The notes beneath the pieces are model-generated. The model did not search any database. It saw nothing but the letters and a program-made list of their open reading frames with translations, and was not told the DNA's origin. This document shows positions 44,169 through 52,198 of a stretch of DNA of 64,000 bases, piece by piece (position 1 is the stretch's first letter; each line of letters begins with the position of its first letter). The position numbers and the translations under genes were made by a program. The stretch covers positions 1-64,000 of the forward strand of contig NZ_LZJI01000249.1 of the NCBI RefSeq assembly GCF_001667775.1, given 5' to 3'. Source of the DNA: Mycobacterium sp. E1747. Lineage in GTDB: Bacteria; Actinomycetota; Actinomycetes; Mycobacteriales; Mycobacteriaceae.

Positions 44169-44912
44169 TCAACGTATTTCCCTGTCGCGCAGCGACTTCG
44201 GATCGATAGCCGTCCGGATCAGCCGGAGCTCCTCATCCGTCGGCAGCCGGGTCTCGCCGGCCTCGTCCACGCCATGCACCTCGAACGACGTGGCCTCGCG
44301 GACGTCCTCGGGGGATACACCGGGATGCAGGGAGACCGCGTGCATGGTGTGGTCCGGGCCGCCGAAGTCGAACACTCCGAGGTTGGACACGACCCGGTGG
44401 GTGTTGGCGAAGCGGAACGCCGGGTTGTCGGGGTCCACCTTGTCCCAGCCGATGCCGCAGACCACGTCGACCGCCTCGCAGAACACCCGCTTCGAATGGT
44501 TGCCCACCCAATAACTGGTTGCGTGGTTGATCGCATTGCCGGGCGCGCCCCGCAGGCCGAACATCTGGCGGGTCGGGTGCTGCAGCGGACCGAACGCCGA
44601 GATGTTCTGATTGCCGAAGCGGTCAACCTGATTGGCGCCCATCACCACGTGCCGCCTACCCCAGGCCAGCGTCTCGAACACCCGTCCGAACGGCATCCAG
44701 CCCTCGACGGGTCCCGTTTTGCCCAGGGCGGGGGTGTCCGCCAGCAATTGCGCCTCGCCGTCGGTCAGCACGATGTCCGGTGAAAACGTCAATCGCGCCA
44801 GCCGCGCGCCCACCGATGCCATGTTCGTCATCGGGCTGACCATGATTTCGCCTGCGTCCCTGAAGAGTTCGGCGCACGCGACGGCGCACACTTCGGCGCG
44901 GGTGGTGCTCAC
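44169..44912 (-). CDS. ipdB: IpdB, beta subunit of COCHEA-CoA hydrolase
   Basis: A 247-residue class I CoA-transferase-like beta subunit. With IpdA it hydrolyses the last carbocycle, ring C, of COCHEA-CoA; it acts as a hydrolase, not a transferase. Visible family segments: MGANQVDRFGNQNISAFG, FGLRGAPGNAINHATSYW. Equivalent to Rv3552. Its start overlaps the ipdA stop. Confidence 0.94.
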   Translation of the reverse strand: MSTTRAEVCAVACAELFRDAGEIMVSPMTNMASVGARLARLTFSPDIVLTDGEAQLLADTPALGKTGPVEGWMPFGRVFETLAWGRRHVVMGANQVDRFGNQNISAFGPLQHPTRQMFGLRGAPGNAINHATSYWVGNHSKRVFCEAVDVVCGIGWDKVDPDNPAFRFANTHRVVSNLGVFDFGGPDHTMHAVSLHPGVSPEDVREATSFEVHGVDEAGETRLPTDEELRLIRTAIDPKSLRDREIR

Positions 44913-45793
44913 TTGGCCGCCTCCTCTGCGAATGCGCGAACCGCCGCCCGGTAGTCGTCCTCGCTGCCCGACAGGTAGGTCTGAACGAAGGTCCGCCAGC
45001 CCTCTTCGGTGGAGGCGGCCTCGGCGTAATGCCGCTGGAATTTCTCGTCGCGACCGTAATCCGGTGCGGCGGTGGTGAAGTGGGCGCCGCCAGGCGCTTC
45101 CACCACGGAGTCGACCATCATCCGGTTCACCAACAGCGCCTGCGGGGGAACGGCCTTCACCAGCTCCTCGGTGGGGATGACGCGCTCCACCGACAGGAAG
45201 CGCCTGTCGGCGGCCATCAGGAACAGGTCGTCGAAGTAGGGATCGATTCCGGTGTACGCCGCATTGCCGCGGCTGTCACCGAGATTGAGGTGCACGAAGG
45301 CCGCGTCCAGGCGCAGCGCCGGCATGGCGATCAGCGTCTCGTGCCCGCCTTCGGGGGCGGGGTACGGGCTGGTCACCGTCTGCAACTCGCCTTCCCAAAA
45401 GTCGGGGACCGAGCTGCCGAGCCCGGCGCGGATGGGCAGGAACGGCAGGCGTTGCGCGGCGGCTTGCAGGCCGCAGCGCAGCATGCCCTCGTCCATTTCG
45501 CGGGCCTCGATGGCGCCGCTGGTGCGGGCCTTGGCGAACCAGGGGTCGTAGAACGGCGGGGAGTCCAGGGAGACAAAGCCGTAGTAGACGCGCTTGACCT
45601 TGCCGGCCGAGCACAGCAACCCCAGGTCGGGTCCGCCATAGGTGACCACCGTGAGGTCCGTGACGTCGGAGCGCAGCATCGCGCGCACGAACGCCATCGG
45701 CTTGCGGCGCGAGCCCCAGCCGCCGATGCCGATCGTCATGCCGCTGCGCAGCTGCGCGACGGCGTCGTCCAAAGTCGTTCTCTTGTCGGTCAC
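44909..45793 (-). CDS. ipdA: IpdA, alpha subunit of COCHEA-CoA hydrolase
   Basis: A 294-residue class I CoA-transferase-like alpha subunit (QLRSGMTIGIGGWGSRRKPM, VVTYGGPDLGLLCSAGKV, GLGSSVPDF). Works with IpdB in opening ring C. Equivalent to Rv3551. GTG 45793 overlaps the echA20 stop (GTGA); a much longer open frame upstream lies antiphase to echA20 and is rejected. Confidence 0.94.
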   Translation of the reverse strand: MTDKRTTLDDAVAQLRSGMTIGIGGWGSRRKPMAFVRAMLRSDVTDLTVVTYGGPDLGLLCSAGKVKRVYYGFVSLDSPPFYDPWFAKARTSGAIEAREMDEGMLRCGLQAAAQRLPFLPIRAGLGSSVPDFWEGELQTVTSPYPAPEGGHETLIAMPALRLDAAFVHLNLGDSRGNAAYTGIDPYFDDLFLMAADRRFLSVERVIPTEELVKAVPPQALLVNRMMVDSVVEAPGGAHFTTAAPDYGRDEKFQRHYAEAASTEEGWRTFVQTYLSGSEDDYRAAVRAFAEEAAK

Positions 45794-46548
45794 TTGTCCT
45801 TGCCCTTCGCCGTACCGGCGAACGCGTCGCGGTGCTCGTCGGCGACGCCGGCCAGGTTGAGCTCGAACGTAAACCCTTGTTCCATGCGGTAACTGGAGTT
45901 GACCCGCTGCACGTCGATCAGGTTGAGCGCCTCCTTGGCCGCGCGGATGACCCGGGTGTCCTTGGCGGCGATGTCGCGGGCCACCCGCAAGGCGGCCTCG
46001 TCCAGCTGATCGCGCGGCACCACCTGGTGCACCGAACCGAAGTGCTGCAGGGTGGCGGCGTCCACGGTGGCGGCGGTGAAGAACAGCCGTCGCATCATGT
46101 GCTGCGGAACCAGCCGCGACAGGTGGGTGGCCGCGCCGAGTGCTCCGCGCTCCACCTCCGGCAAACCGAAGGTGGCGTCCTCGGAGGCCACGATGACGTC
46201 GGAGTTGCCGACCAGGCCGATCCCGCCGCCGACGCAGAAGCCGTTCACGGCGGCGACGACGGGGACCGCGCACTCATAGACGGCGCGAAAAGCGGCAAAA
46301 CAACCGCGGTTGGCGTCGATGAGCGCGGTGAATCCCTCGGTGCGCTGCATCTCCTTGATGTCGACCCCGGCGTTGAAGCCGCGGCCCTCGGCCCGCAGGA
46401 TGACCACGTGGGTCTCGGGGTCGTGGCCGGCGGCCGTGACGGCGTCGGCCAGTTCGAACCAGCCGCGGGACGGGATGGCGTTGACCGGGGGAAAGTCGAC
46501 GGTGACCGCGACGATGCCCGGTTCGGTGGTCTTGGATGTGATGGGCAA
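45790..46548 (-). CDS. echA20: EchA20, ring D hydrolase (crotonase family)
   Basis: A 252-residue crotonase-fold enzyme that hydrolytically opens ring D of HIEC-CoA to COCHEA-CoA. Family oxyanion segments LRAEGRGFNAGVDIKEM and NGFCVGGGIGLVGNSDV are present. Equivalent to Rv3550. Alignment with EchA20 (MPITS N-terminus) puts the start at a TTG codon (46548) with GGAAG upstream. First gene of echA20-ipdA-ipdB, divergent from the SDR gene across a KstR2 operator. Confidence 0.94.
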   Translation of the reverse strand: MPITSKTTEPGIVAVTVDFPPVNAIPSRGWFELADAVTAAGHDPETHVVILRAEGRGFNAGVDIKEMQRTEGFTALIDANRGCFAAFRAVYECAVPVVAAVNGFCVGGGIGLVGNSDVIVASEDATFGLPEVERGALGAATHLSRLVPQHMMRRLFFTAATVDAATLQHFGSVHQVVPRDQLDEAALRVARDIAAKDTRVIRAAKEALNLIDVQRVNSSYRMEQGFTFELNLAGVADEHRDAFAGTAKGKDK

Positions 46549-46578
46549 GGTGCCACTTCCTTGTGGGGTAACTACCTA

Positions 46579-46592
46579 AGCAAGCACTTGCT
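46579..46592. promoter_or_regulatory. KstR2 operator between echA20 and the Rv3549c-like gene
   Basis: AGCAAGCACTTGCT, a perfect KstR2 consensus. On the plus strand a -10-like TACGCT (46596-46601) ends 6 bases before the GTG at 46608, again suggesting a leaderless mRNA. It serves both directions. Confidence 0.92.
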
Positions 46593-46607
46593 TGGTACGC
46601 TAGCACA

Positions 46608-47393
46608 GTGACTCGCGCCGAAGCACCCGACGCCGTGAACTTGGGGCTGGCCGGGCGGGTGGTTCTGGTCACCGGCGGGGTCCGCGGAGTGGGCGCCGGC
46701 ATCAGCTCGGTGTTCGCCGGGCAGGGCGCAACCGTCATCACCTGCGCGCGGCGGGCCGTCGAGGGCCTGCCCTATGAGTTCCATTCCTGCGACGTCCGCG
46801 ACGACGACGCCGTGCAGGCGCTCATCGACGCCATCGTCGACAAGCACGGCCGGCTCGACGTCGTGGTCAACAATGCGGGCGGTTCGCCGTACGTGCTGAC
46901 CGCGGCGTCCAGCGCGAAGTTCAACCGCAAGATCATCGAACTCAACCTCATTGGCGCGCTCTCGGTTTCGCAACACGCGAACGACAAGATGCAGCAGCAG
47001 GACCGCGGTGGGTCGATCATCAACATCTGCAGTCTGTCCGGTCGACGTCCGTCGCCCGGTACCGGCGCCTACGGGGCGGCCAAGGCCGGGCTGGAAAGCC
47101 TCACGCAGACCCTGGCGGTGGAATGGGGGCCGAAGGTCCGGGTGAACGCGTGCGTGGTCGGCATGGTCGAGACCGAGCAATCCGAGCTGTTCTACGGTGA
47201 CGCCGAGTCCATCGCCGCCATCTCGAAGAACGTGCCGCTGGGCCGACTTGCGAAGCCCGATGACATCGGCTGGGCCGCAGCGTTTCTGGCGTCGGATGCG
47301 GCGTCCTACATCAGTGGCGCCTCGCTCGAAGTGCACGGCGGCGGCGAGCCGCCGCACTATCTGGCCGCAACGAACGCCAGCGCGATCAAGTAG
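46608..47393 (+). CDS. Short-chain dehydrogenase (Rv3549c-like)
   Basis: A 261-residue SDR with TGGVRGVGAGI, NNAGGSPYV and the catalytic Tyr/Lys in GAYGAAKAGLESL. A KstR2-regulon member in M. tuberculosis (Rv3549c) with an unassigned step in HIP-CoA beta-oxidation. GTG start immediately behind the KstR2 promoter; the next gene begins 14 bases after its stop. Confidence 0.9.
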   Translation: MTRAEAPDAVNLGLAGRVVLVTGGVRGVGAGISSVFAGQGATVITCARRAVEGLPYEFHSCDVRDDDAVQALIDAIVDKHGRLDVVVNNAGGSPYVLTAASSAKFNRKIIELNLIGALSVSQHANDKMQQQDRGGSIINICSLSGRRPSPGTGAYGAAKAGLESLTQTLAVEWGPKVRVNACVVGMVETEQSELFYGDAESIAAISKNVPLGRLAKPDDIGWAAAFLASDAASYISGASLEVHGGGEPPHYLAATNASAIK

Positions 47394-47407
47394 AGGAGAC
47401 ACGAAGA

Positions 47408-48313
47408 ATGGGAGTGGTGGACGGCCGCGTCGTCATAGTCACGGGAGCGGGCGGCGGTATCGGTCGCGCGCATGCGCTGGCTTTCGCGGCCGAAGGTGCG
47501 CGCGTGGTGGTCAACGACATCGGCGTCGGCCTGGACGGTTCGCCGGCCGGTGGCGGCAGCGCCGCCCAGGGCGTGGTCGACGAAATCACCGCCGCCGGTG
47601 GGGAAGCGGTCGCCAACGGATCCAACGTCGCCGACTGGAACGAGGCGTCCGCCCTGATCCACACCGCGGTCGACCATTTCGGCGGGCTGGATGTTCTGGT
47701 CAACAACGCCGGCATCGTCCGCGACAGGATGATGGCCAACACCAGCGAGGAGGAGTTCGACGCCGTCATCGCCGTGCACCTCAAGGGCCACTTCGCCACG
47801 ATGCGGCACGCCGCGTCGTACTGGCGGGGACTGTCCAAAGAGGGCAAGACGGTCGACGCGCGAATCATCAACACCAGTTCGGCTGCCGGCCTGCAGGGCA
47901 GCATCGGACAGGGCAATTACAGCGCGGCCAAGGCCGGCATCGCGGCGATGACGCTGGTCGCCGCCGTGGAGATGGGCCGCTACGGCGTCACCGTCAACGC
48001 CATCGCGCCGTCGGCCCGCACCCGCATGACCGAGACGGTCTTCGCCGAGATGATGGCAACGCAGGACCAGGATTTCGATGCCATGGCGCCCGAGAACGTC
48101 TCGCCGCTGGTGGTGTGGCTGGGCAGCGCCGAATCCCGCGACGTCACCGGGAAGGTGTTCGAGGTCGAGGGCGGCAAAATTCGGGTCGCGGAGGGTTGGG
48201 CGCACGGGCCGCAGATCGACAAGGGCGCGCGGTGGGACCCCGCGGAATTGGGACCCGTGGTCGCCGACCTGCTGGCCAAGGCGCGTCCGCCGGTCCCGGT
48301 CTACGGTGCCTGA
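47408..48313 (+). CDS. Short-chain dehydrogenase of the MFE/HSD17B4 type (Rv3548c-like)
   Basis: A 301-residue SDR with TGAGGGIGRAHALAFAAEGA, NNAGIVRDRMM and the Tyr/Lys pair in GNYSAAKAGIAAM; the RDRMM segment is typical of the (3R)-hydroxyacyl-CoA dehydrogenase domain of type 2 multifunctional enzymes. A hydroxyacyl-CoA dehydrogenase role in steroid beta-oxidation is likely (Rv3548c). ATG 47408 with GAGGAGA upstream; in one operon with the preceding SDR. Confidence 0.9.
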   Translation: MGVVDGRVVIVTGAGGGIGRAHALAFAAEGARVVVNDIGVGLDGSPAGGGSAAQGVVDEITAAGGEAVANGSNVADWNEASALIHTAVDHFGGLDVLVNNAGIVRDRMMANTSEEEFDAVIAVHLKGHFATMRHAASYWRGLSKEGKTVDARIINTSSAAGLQGSIGQGNYSAAKAGIAAMTLVAAVEMGRYGVTVNAIAPSARTRMTETVFAEMMATQDQDFDAMAPENVSPLVVWLGSAESRDVTGKVFEVEGGKIRVAEGWAHGPQIDKGARWDPAELGPVVADLLAKARPPVPVYGA

Positions 48314-48413
48314 GTCACCTATCGGACAACCGGATGCGGGGGCAAGCAGCACAGGCGACATCCGTCGAGTGGCTTTGAGCTGAGGCGGTTTTCGGCGGGC
48401 ACGCACCGGGGAG

Positions 48414-49604
48414 TCATGCTGGAATCAGCTTGAGTGGCAGGGCTTGGTGGCGGCGGATGATGTTGTTGATCGCCCATTTCGGGGTGCCGGTGACCTCGAT
48501 GCGGTCGACGCGTTCAATCAGCGCGCGCAGCATGGCTGTCGTTTCCAATCGCGCCAGCCCTTGGCCGGCGCAGGCATGCGCTCCCTGTCCAAAGCCGATT
48601 TGACGGGTGGCGTCGCGGCGGATGTCGAAGACCTCGGGTTCCTCCCACTCGCGTTCGTCTCGGTTGGCCGAGGCGTACATCACGAGGACGCGAGCACCGG
48701 GTGGCATCGCCGCGCCGGAAATGTCGGCCTGTCGGCCCACCCAGCGCGCGAACGCACGAAGCGGTGGCTCGTACCGGATCACCTCATTGACGGCGTTCGC
48801 CATGAGGGCCGGGTCCTCTTTGAGGAGTCGCCATTGCTCGGGATGGCTGGCGAACAAATGCAACGCGTTGGAGATGGCGCTCATGGTCGTGTCTATCGAC
48901 GGTGCGAGATAGTCGACCATCAGTGGTGGGCATTCGCGATGCGACAGCTTTCCTTCGTCGGCGGCAATCAGAAGCTCGTGTGCCATGCTGCCCTCGAGAA
49001 CGGCGCGCTGGCGAACCACCCGGCGCGCGAACCGCAGCATTTGCAGCGCTCGGGGCATCGATTTAATCGCTTGCCAGTTCAGCGGACCGAGCACATCGAA
49101 AGTGGCCCCGCCCCACTCGATCAGGCGATCACGGTGATCCCGCGGCCAACCGATGAGGTCAGGTACCACCGCCAGCGGTAGGGCGGCCGCCAGGTCATTC
49201 ACCCCATCGACCGTGCCCTGGACTAGCGCTGCGTCGACGACCGCGGCGGCGGTAGCGTCCACGCTGTCGCTGATCGCGCGTAGCACGCGCGGCAACAGCC
49301 GGTGCGCGACCAATTTACGACGTTGATCGTGCTCGTCGCCGTCGCTATTCAGGGTCGTGCCTCGCGACAAGCGGTTGGTGATCGGGTTCAGGGAGACACC
49401 CCTGCCCGACGCGAACGTCTTGTCGTCCCGCAGGGTGGCCTTGCAGTCGGCGTAGCGGGGGAGCGCGTAAGCCTTCTGCTTGGCCAGCCAGACCACTGGC
49501 CCCAGCTCCCGCAGGCGCTTGTAGTGCGGGTATGGATCCAGGATTGCGTCGGTGGAGTAGATGTCTAGCGTGTATGCCGGGACACCGGCCGACCTGCGAC
49601 GCAT
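48414..49604 (-). CDS. Cytochrome P450, orphan (no counterpart at this site in M. tuberculosis)
   Basis: A 396-residue P450 with heme loop GFGQGAHACAGQG (axial C345), ExxR (NEVIRYEPP) and I-helix LAPSIDTTMSAI at about 233-244, where the usual AGxDTT reads APSIDTT. No membrane anchor. ATG 49604 with GAGGAG upstream. It lies alone between the Rv3548c-like gene and the ddn-like gene, without a ferredoxin or KstR/KstR2 box. Substrate unknown; steroid-related by position only. Confidence 0.85.
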   Translation of the reverse strand: MRRRSAGVPAYTLDIYSTDAILDPYPHYKRLRELGPVVWLAKQKAYALPRYADCKATLRDDKTFASGRGVSLNPITNRLSRGTTLNSDGDEHDQRRKLVAHRLLPRVLRAISDSVDATAAAVVDAALVQGTVDGVNDLAAALPLAVVPDLIGWPRDHRDRLIEWGGATFDVLGPLNWQAIKSMPRALQMLRFARRVVRQRAVLEGSMAHELLIAADEGKLSHRECPPLMVDYLAPSIDTTMSAISNALHLFASHPEQWRLLKEDPALMANAVNEVIRYEPPLRAFARWVGRQADISGAAMPPGARVLVMYASANRDEREWEEPEVFDIRRDATRQIGFGQGAHACAGQGLARLETTAMLRALIERVDRIEVTGTPKWAINNIIRRHQALPLKLIPA

Positions 49605-49745
49605 CGGATCTCCTCACCGGGCGCTGCCGGGGGACACGGCAACAGCGTATTTCTGACGAAATCGTCACACACGACGAGATGGTCAGTCAAGCCCGGTGCG
49701 GACTCGCTCATGCTGAGTCGTGGCCGCCGAACAAGCCCGGCACGG

Positions 49746-49991
49746 TCACCTTCCAGCGTCGCGCCGGTCGAGGGTCGCAGTGGTCCGCGGCCGGTCCGAC
49801 TTGCGTCCGGTGGTCGTCAGCAGCCCGGCGGGAAAGCGCACCAGTTTCACGCCGATCCGGCCGTCGGTTGGGCGGTACACCCAGATGTGGATGCGCGCGA
49901 AGAAATCCAGCAGCAGCCCGATCGGGCGGGAGTTGCGGATCCACTTTCCCGTCTCGCCCAGGATGATCCCGGGGCCCAGGGGCGGGGAAAC
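49746..49991 (-). pseudogene. Truncated F420-type (FDOR) nitroreductase-family fragment
   Basis: Directly after the ddn-like stop, another frame encodes about 80 residues resembling the N-terminal half of a Ddn-type protein (SRPIGLLLDFFARIHIWVYR, then GLLTTTGRKSDRPR), but it ends in a stop soon after the TTGRK motif and lacks the YLNLKANP-type half. No good start codon is visible. It looks like a decayed tandem duplicate of the FDOR gene upstream. Confidence 0.6.
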
Positions 49992-49992
49992 G

Positions 49993-50445
49993 TCAGGGAT
50001 CGCAGATGACGATGGGGATGACGCGGTCCGTCCACGACCGGTAGTCGCCGAACGACGGGTACATGGCATCGAGCTTCGGCCAGTACTCCGCGCGCTCGGC
50101 CTCGGTGGCGTCACGGGCCTGCAGCTGCAGCACCTCGTCCTTGATCTGAACGGAAACTGCTGGATTGGCCTTGAGGTTGAGGTACCACAGCGGGTTCTTG
50201 TCGCTACCGCCCTTCGACGCGACCAGGACCACCCGGTTTCCCTCGCGCAGGTATAACAGCGGGCTGACCCGCGGTTCACCGCTCTTGCGGCCGGTCGTGG
50301 TGAGCAGCGCGACGGGCGCGTTGCCGAAGGTGCCGCCCAATTTCCCGTTGCTGCGTCGGTAGATCCACGTGTTGCCCTTGGCCATCCATTTGATGATGAA
50401 ACCGACCCAGGGCGCGTTCAAAGAGCGTGGCTTCGGTTTGGGCAT
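49993..50445 (-). CDS. ddn: Ddn-like F420H2-dependent nitroreductase/quinone reductase
   Basis: A 150-residue protein aligned end to end with M. tuberculosis Ddn (Rv3547), the pretomanid-activating, menaquinone-reducing enzyme. Motifs VALLTTTGRKSGEPR, LVASKGGSDKNPLWYLNLKA (shortened) and the ending SWTDRVIPIVICDP are shared. Compared with Ddn, the positions of Y65 and Y133 read Leu and Phe, while S78, Y130 and Y136 are kept. The second ATG (50445) is preferred by alignment and spacing from AGAGGAG. Part of the minus-strand fadA5 run. Confidence 0.9.
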   Translation of the reverse strand: MPKPKPRSLNAPWVGFIIKWMAKGNTWIYRRSNGKLGGTFGNAPVALLTTTGRKSGEPRVSPLLYLREGNRVVLVASKGGSDKNPLWYLNLKANPAVSVQIKDEVLQLQARDATEAERAEYWPKLDAMYPSFGDYRSWTDRVIPIVICDP

Positions 50446-50499
50446 CATGCTCCTCTGGTCTGGCCGGCGCCTCCGCACCCGCTCTGGCGGGATGCGTCG

Positions 50500-50892
50500 T
50501 TACCGCCGCTGCTGGATGAACGGTCGGAAGCGAACCTCGATGTGATGGATTTCGGCCTTGCCGCTTGAGCTTTCGGCTGGAATCACGAACGTCTCGTCGA
50601 CTCGTGCGGCCAGCCGGCGGGCGCCCAACGCCGCCTTGGTCAGCACGGTGTACACCGCGTGCACCCGGTCCCCGTCGATCCGGTAGTCCGGCGGTGTCGT
50701 GTCCGCGAGAAATCGGTACTGCGGACCGCGGTTCATGCTACGGCGCAAGTGGTTTCCGGAGAAGCCGTTCTTGATCCCCTGCTCGACGCGTGTGCACCGG
50801 GCGGCGAACGGAACGGAGTCGCCGTCATGGCTGACGAGCGCGTCGATGTAGGACTGTGCCGCGGCGATGCGGCTCTCTTCGCAGACGAGCAC
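50500..50892 (-). CDS. Small protein of unknown function in the fadA5 run (NTF2-like?)
   Basis: A 130-residue protein starting at GTG 50892, only 7 bases after the fadA5 stop. The N-terminus (SRIAAAQSYIDALVSHDGDS) and the strand-rich rest (YRIDGDRVHAVYTVL, IHHIEVRFRPFIQQRR) resemble the cone fold of SnoaL/NTF2-like proteins, but no catalytic motif is clear. In M. tuberculosis fadA5 is followed directly by ddn, so this is an extra gene here (from memory of that order). Co-transcription with fadA5 would put it under KstR. Confidence 0.65.
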   Translation of the reverse strand: MLVCEESRIAAAQSYIDALVSHDGDSVPFAARCTRVEQGIKNGFSGNHLRRSMNRGPQYRFLADTTPPDYRIDGDRVHAVYTVLTKAALGARRLAARVDETFVIPAESSSGKAEIHHIEVRFRPFIQQRR

Positions 50893-50899
50893 CGAGAGG

Positions 50900-52075
50900 C
50901 TAGATGCGTTCGATGATGGTGCCGGTCGACAGGGCACCGCCCGCACACATGGTGATCAGCGCGGTGCTCTGGTCGGTGCGCTCCAGCTCGTGCAGCGCGG
51001 TGGTGATCAGCCGGCTGCCGGTGCTGCCGACCGGGTGGCCCAACGCGATCGCCCCGCCGTTGACGTTCACCTTGTCCATGTCGGGGTTGTGCACCCGCGC
51101 CCAGGACAGCACGACCGAGGCGAACGCCTCGTTGATCTCGGTGATGTCGATGTCACCCATCTTCATGCCGGCCTTCTCCAGCACCTTGGCGGTGGACTGC
51201 ACGGGGCCGTCGAGGTGGTAGTAGGGCTCGGCGCCGACCAGCGCCTGACTGACGATCCGCGCCCGCGGCCGCAGCCCGAGCGCCTTGGCCTTGTCTTCGT
51301 CCATCCACAGCACGGCCGCGGCCCCGTCGGAAATCTGCGACGACGTTCCCGCCGTGTGGATGCCGCCCTCGAGGACCGGCTTCAGGGAGCTCAGCCCGGA
51401 AAGGGTGGTCTCGCGCAGGCCCTGGTCACGGGAGATGGTGACCCGTTCGGACGTCGGTTGCTTGTTCTCGTCCAGGGCCGGCGCCTCGATCGGGGAGATC
51501 TCGCGATCGAACCGGCCCTCCTCCCACGCCTGCTTCGCCTTGGCCTGGGACTGGTAGCCGAACTCGTCGATGTCGTCGCGGGTGATGCCTCGCCGCTTGG
51601 CGATTCGCTCGGCCGCGGTGAACTGGTCGGGCAGGTCGATGTCCCACGACGCGGGGCGCAGGATGCTGCGGTCGGGGCCGGCGTTGGCGCCGAGTCCGAC
51701 GCGGCTCATGGCCTCGATTCCGCAGGCGATGCCGATGTCGATGGCGCCCGCCGCGATCAGGCCGGCGACCAGGCCGTTGGCCTGCTGGCCGCTGCCACAC
51801 TGGCAGTCCACGGTCATCGCCCCAACGTGGTCCGGCAACCCGGCGACCAACCAGCTGACCCGGCTGATGTTGTTGGACTGCTCGCCGAATTGCGTCACGC
51901 AGCCGCCGATGACCTGTTCGACTTGACCGGCTTCAAAGCCGGAATTGCTGCCGGCCTTCTCAACCAGTGCCTTCTGCACCGCCCCGAGCAGCTCCGTGGC
52001 GTGCAGCCCTGACAGCCATCCGTTGCGCTTGCCGATCGGGCTGCGGGTGGCTTCGACGATTACCGGGTTACCCAT
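50900..52075 (-). CDS. fadA5: FadA5, steroid side-chain thiolase
   Basis: A 391-residue thiolase that cleaves acetyl-CoA and propionyl-CoA from 3-oxo steroid-CoA esters. Nucleophile C93 (VDCQCGSGQQANG), NEAF (ITEINEAFASVV), H in ALGHPVGSTG and the C-terminal Cys in MCAGGALST are intact. Equivalent to Rv3546. ATG 52075; a -10-like TAGCCT on the minus strand (52087-52082) ends 6 bases before it and overlaps a KstR operator, so the mRNA is probably leaderless. Confidence 0.96.
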   Translation of the reverse strand: MGNPVIVEATRSPIGKRNGWLSGLHATELLGAVQKALVEKAGSNSGFEAGQVEQVIGGCVTQFGEQSNNISRVSWLVAGLPDHVGAMTVDCQCGSGQQANGLVAGLIAAGAIDIGIACGIEAMSRVGLGANAGPDRSILRPASWDIDLPDQFTAAERIAKRRGITRDDIDEFGYQSQAKAKQAWEEGRFDREISPIEAPALDENKQPTSERVTISRDQGLRETTLSGLSSLKPVLEGGIHTAGTSSQISDGAAAVLWMDEDKAKALGLRPRARIVSQALVGAEPYYHLDGPVQSTAKVLEKAGMKMGDIDITEINEAFASVVLSWARVHNPDMDKVNVNGGAIALGHPVGSTGSRLITTALHELERTDQSTALITMCAGGALSTGTIIERI

Positions 52076-52085
52076 TCCGTCAGGC

Positions 52086-52099
52086 TAGAACACGTTTCA
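52086..52099. promoter_or_regulatory. KstR operator over the fadA5 promoter
   Basis: TAGAACACGTTTCA matches TnnAACnnGTTnnA. It overlaps the fadA5 -10 hexamer on the minus strand. Confidence 0.85.
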
Positions 52100-52164
52100 T
52101 TACTCTGACAAGCGAGGATGGTGACCTGCCTTTTATCTGCCTAGGAGCCGTGTTTTACTGGCAC

Positions 52165-52178
52165 TAGAACACGTTGCA
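52165..52178. promoter_or_regulatory. KstR operator upstream of cyp125
   Basis: TAGAACACGTTGCA matches TnnAACnnGTTnnA, 20 bases before the cyp125 ATG; a GAGGAG Shine-Dalgarno-like run follows it. Second of two operators in the fadA5/cyp125 divergent gap. Confidence 0.85.
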
Positions 52179-52198
52179 ATTGAGGAGCGCATCACATC

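Noticed and set aside
45794..46273. An N-terminal extension of IpdA.
   Set aside because: It overlaps echA20 in another frame and has shadow-like composition.
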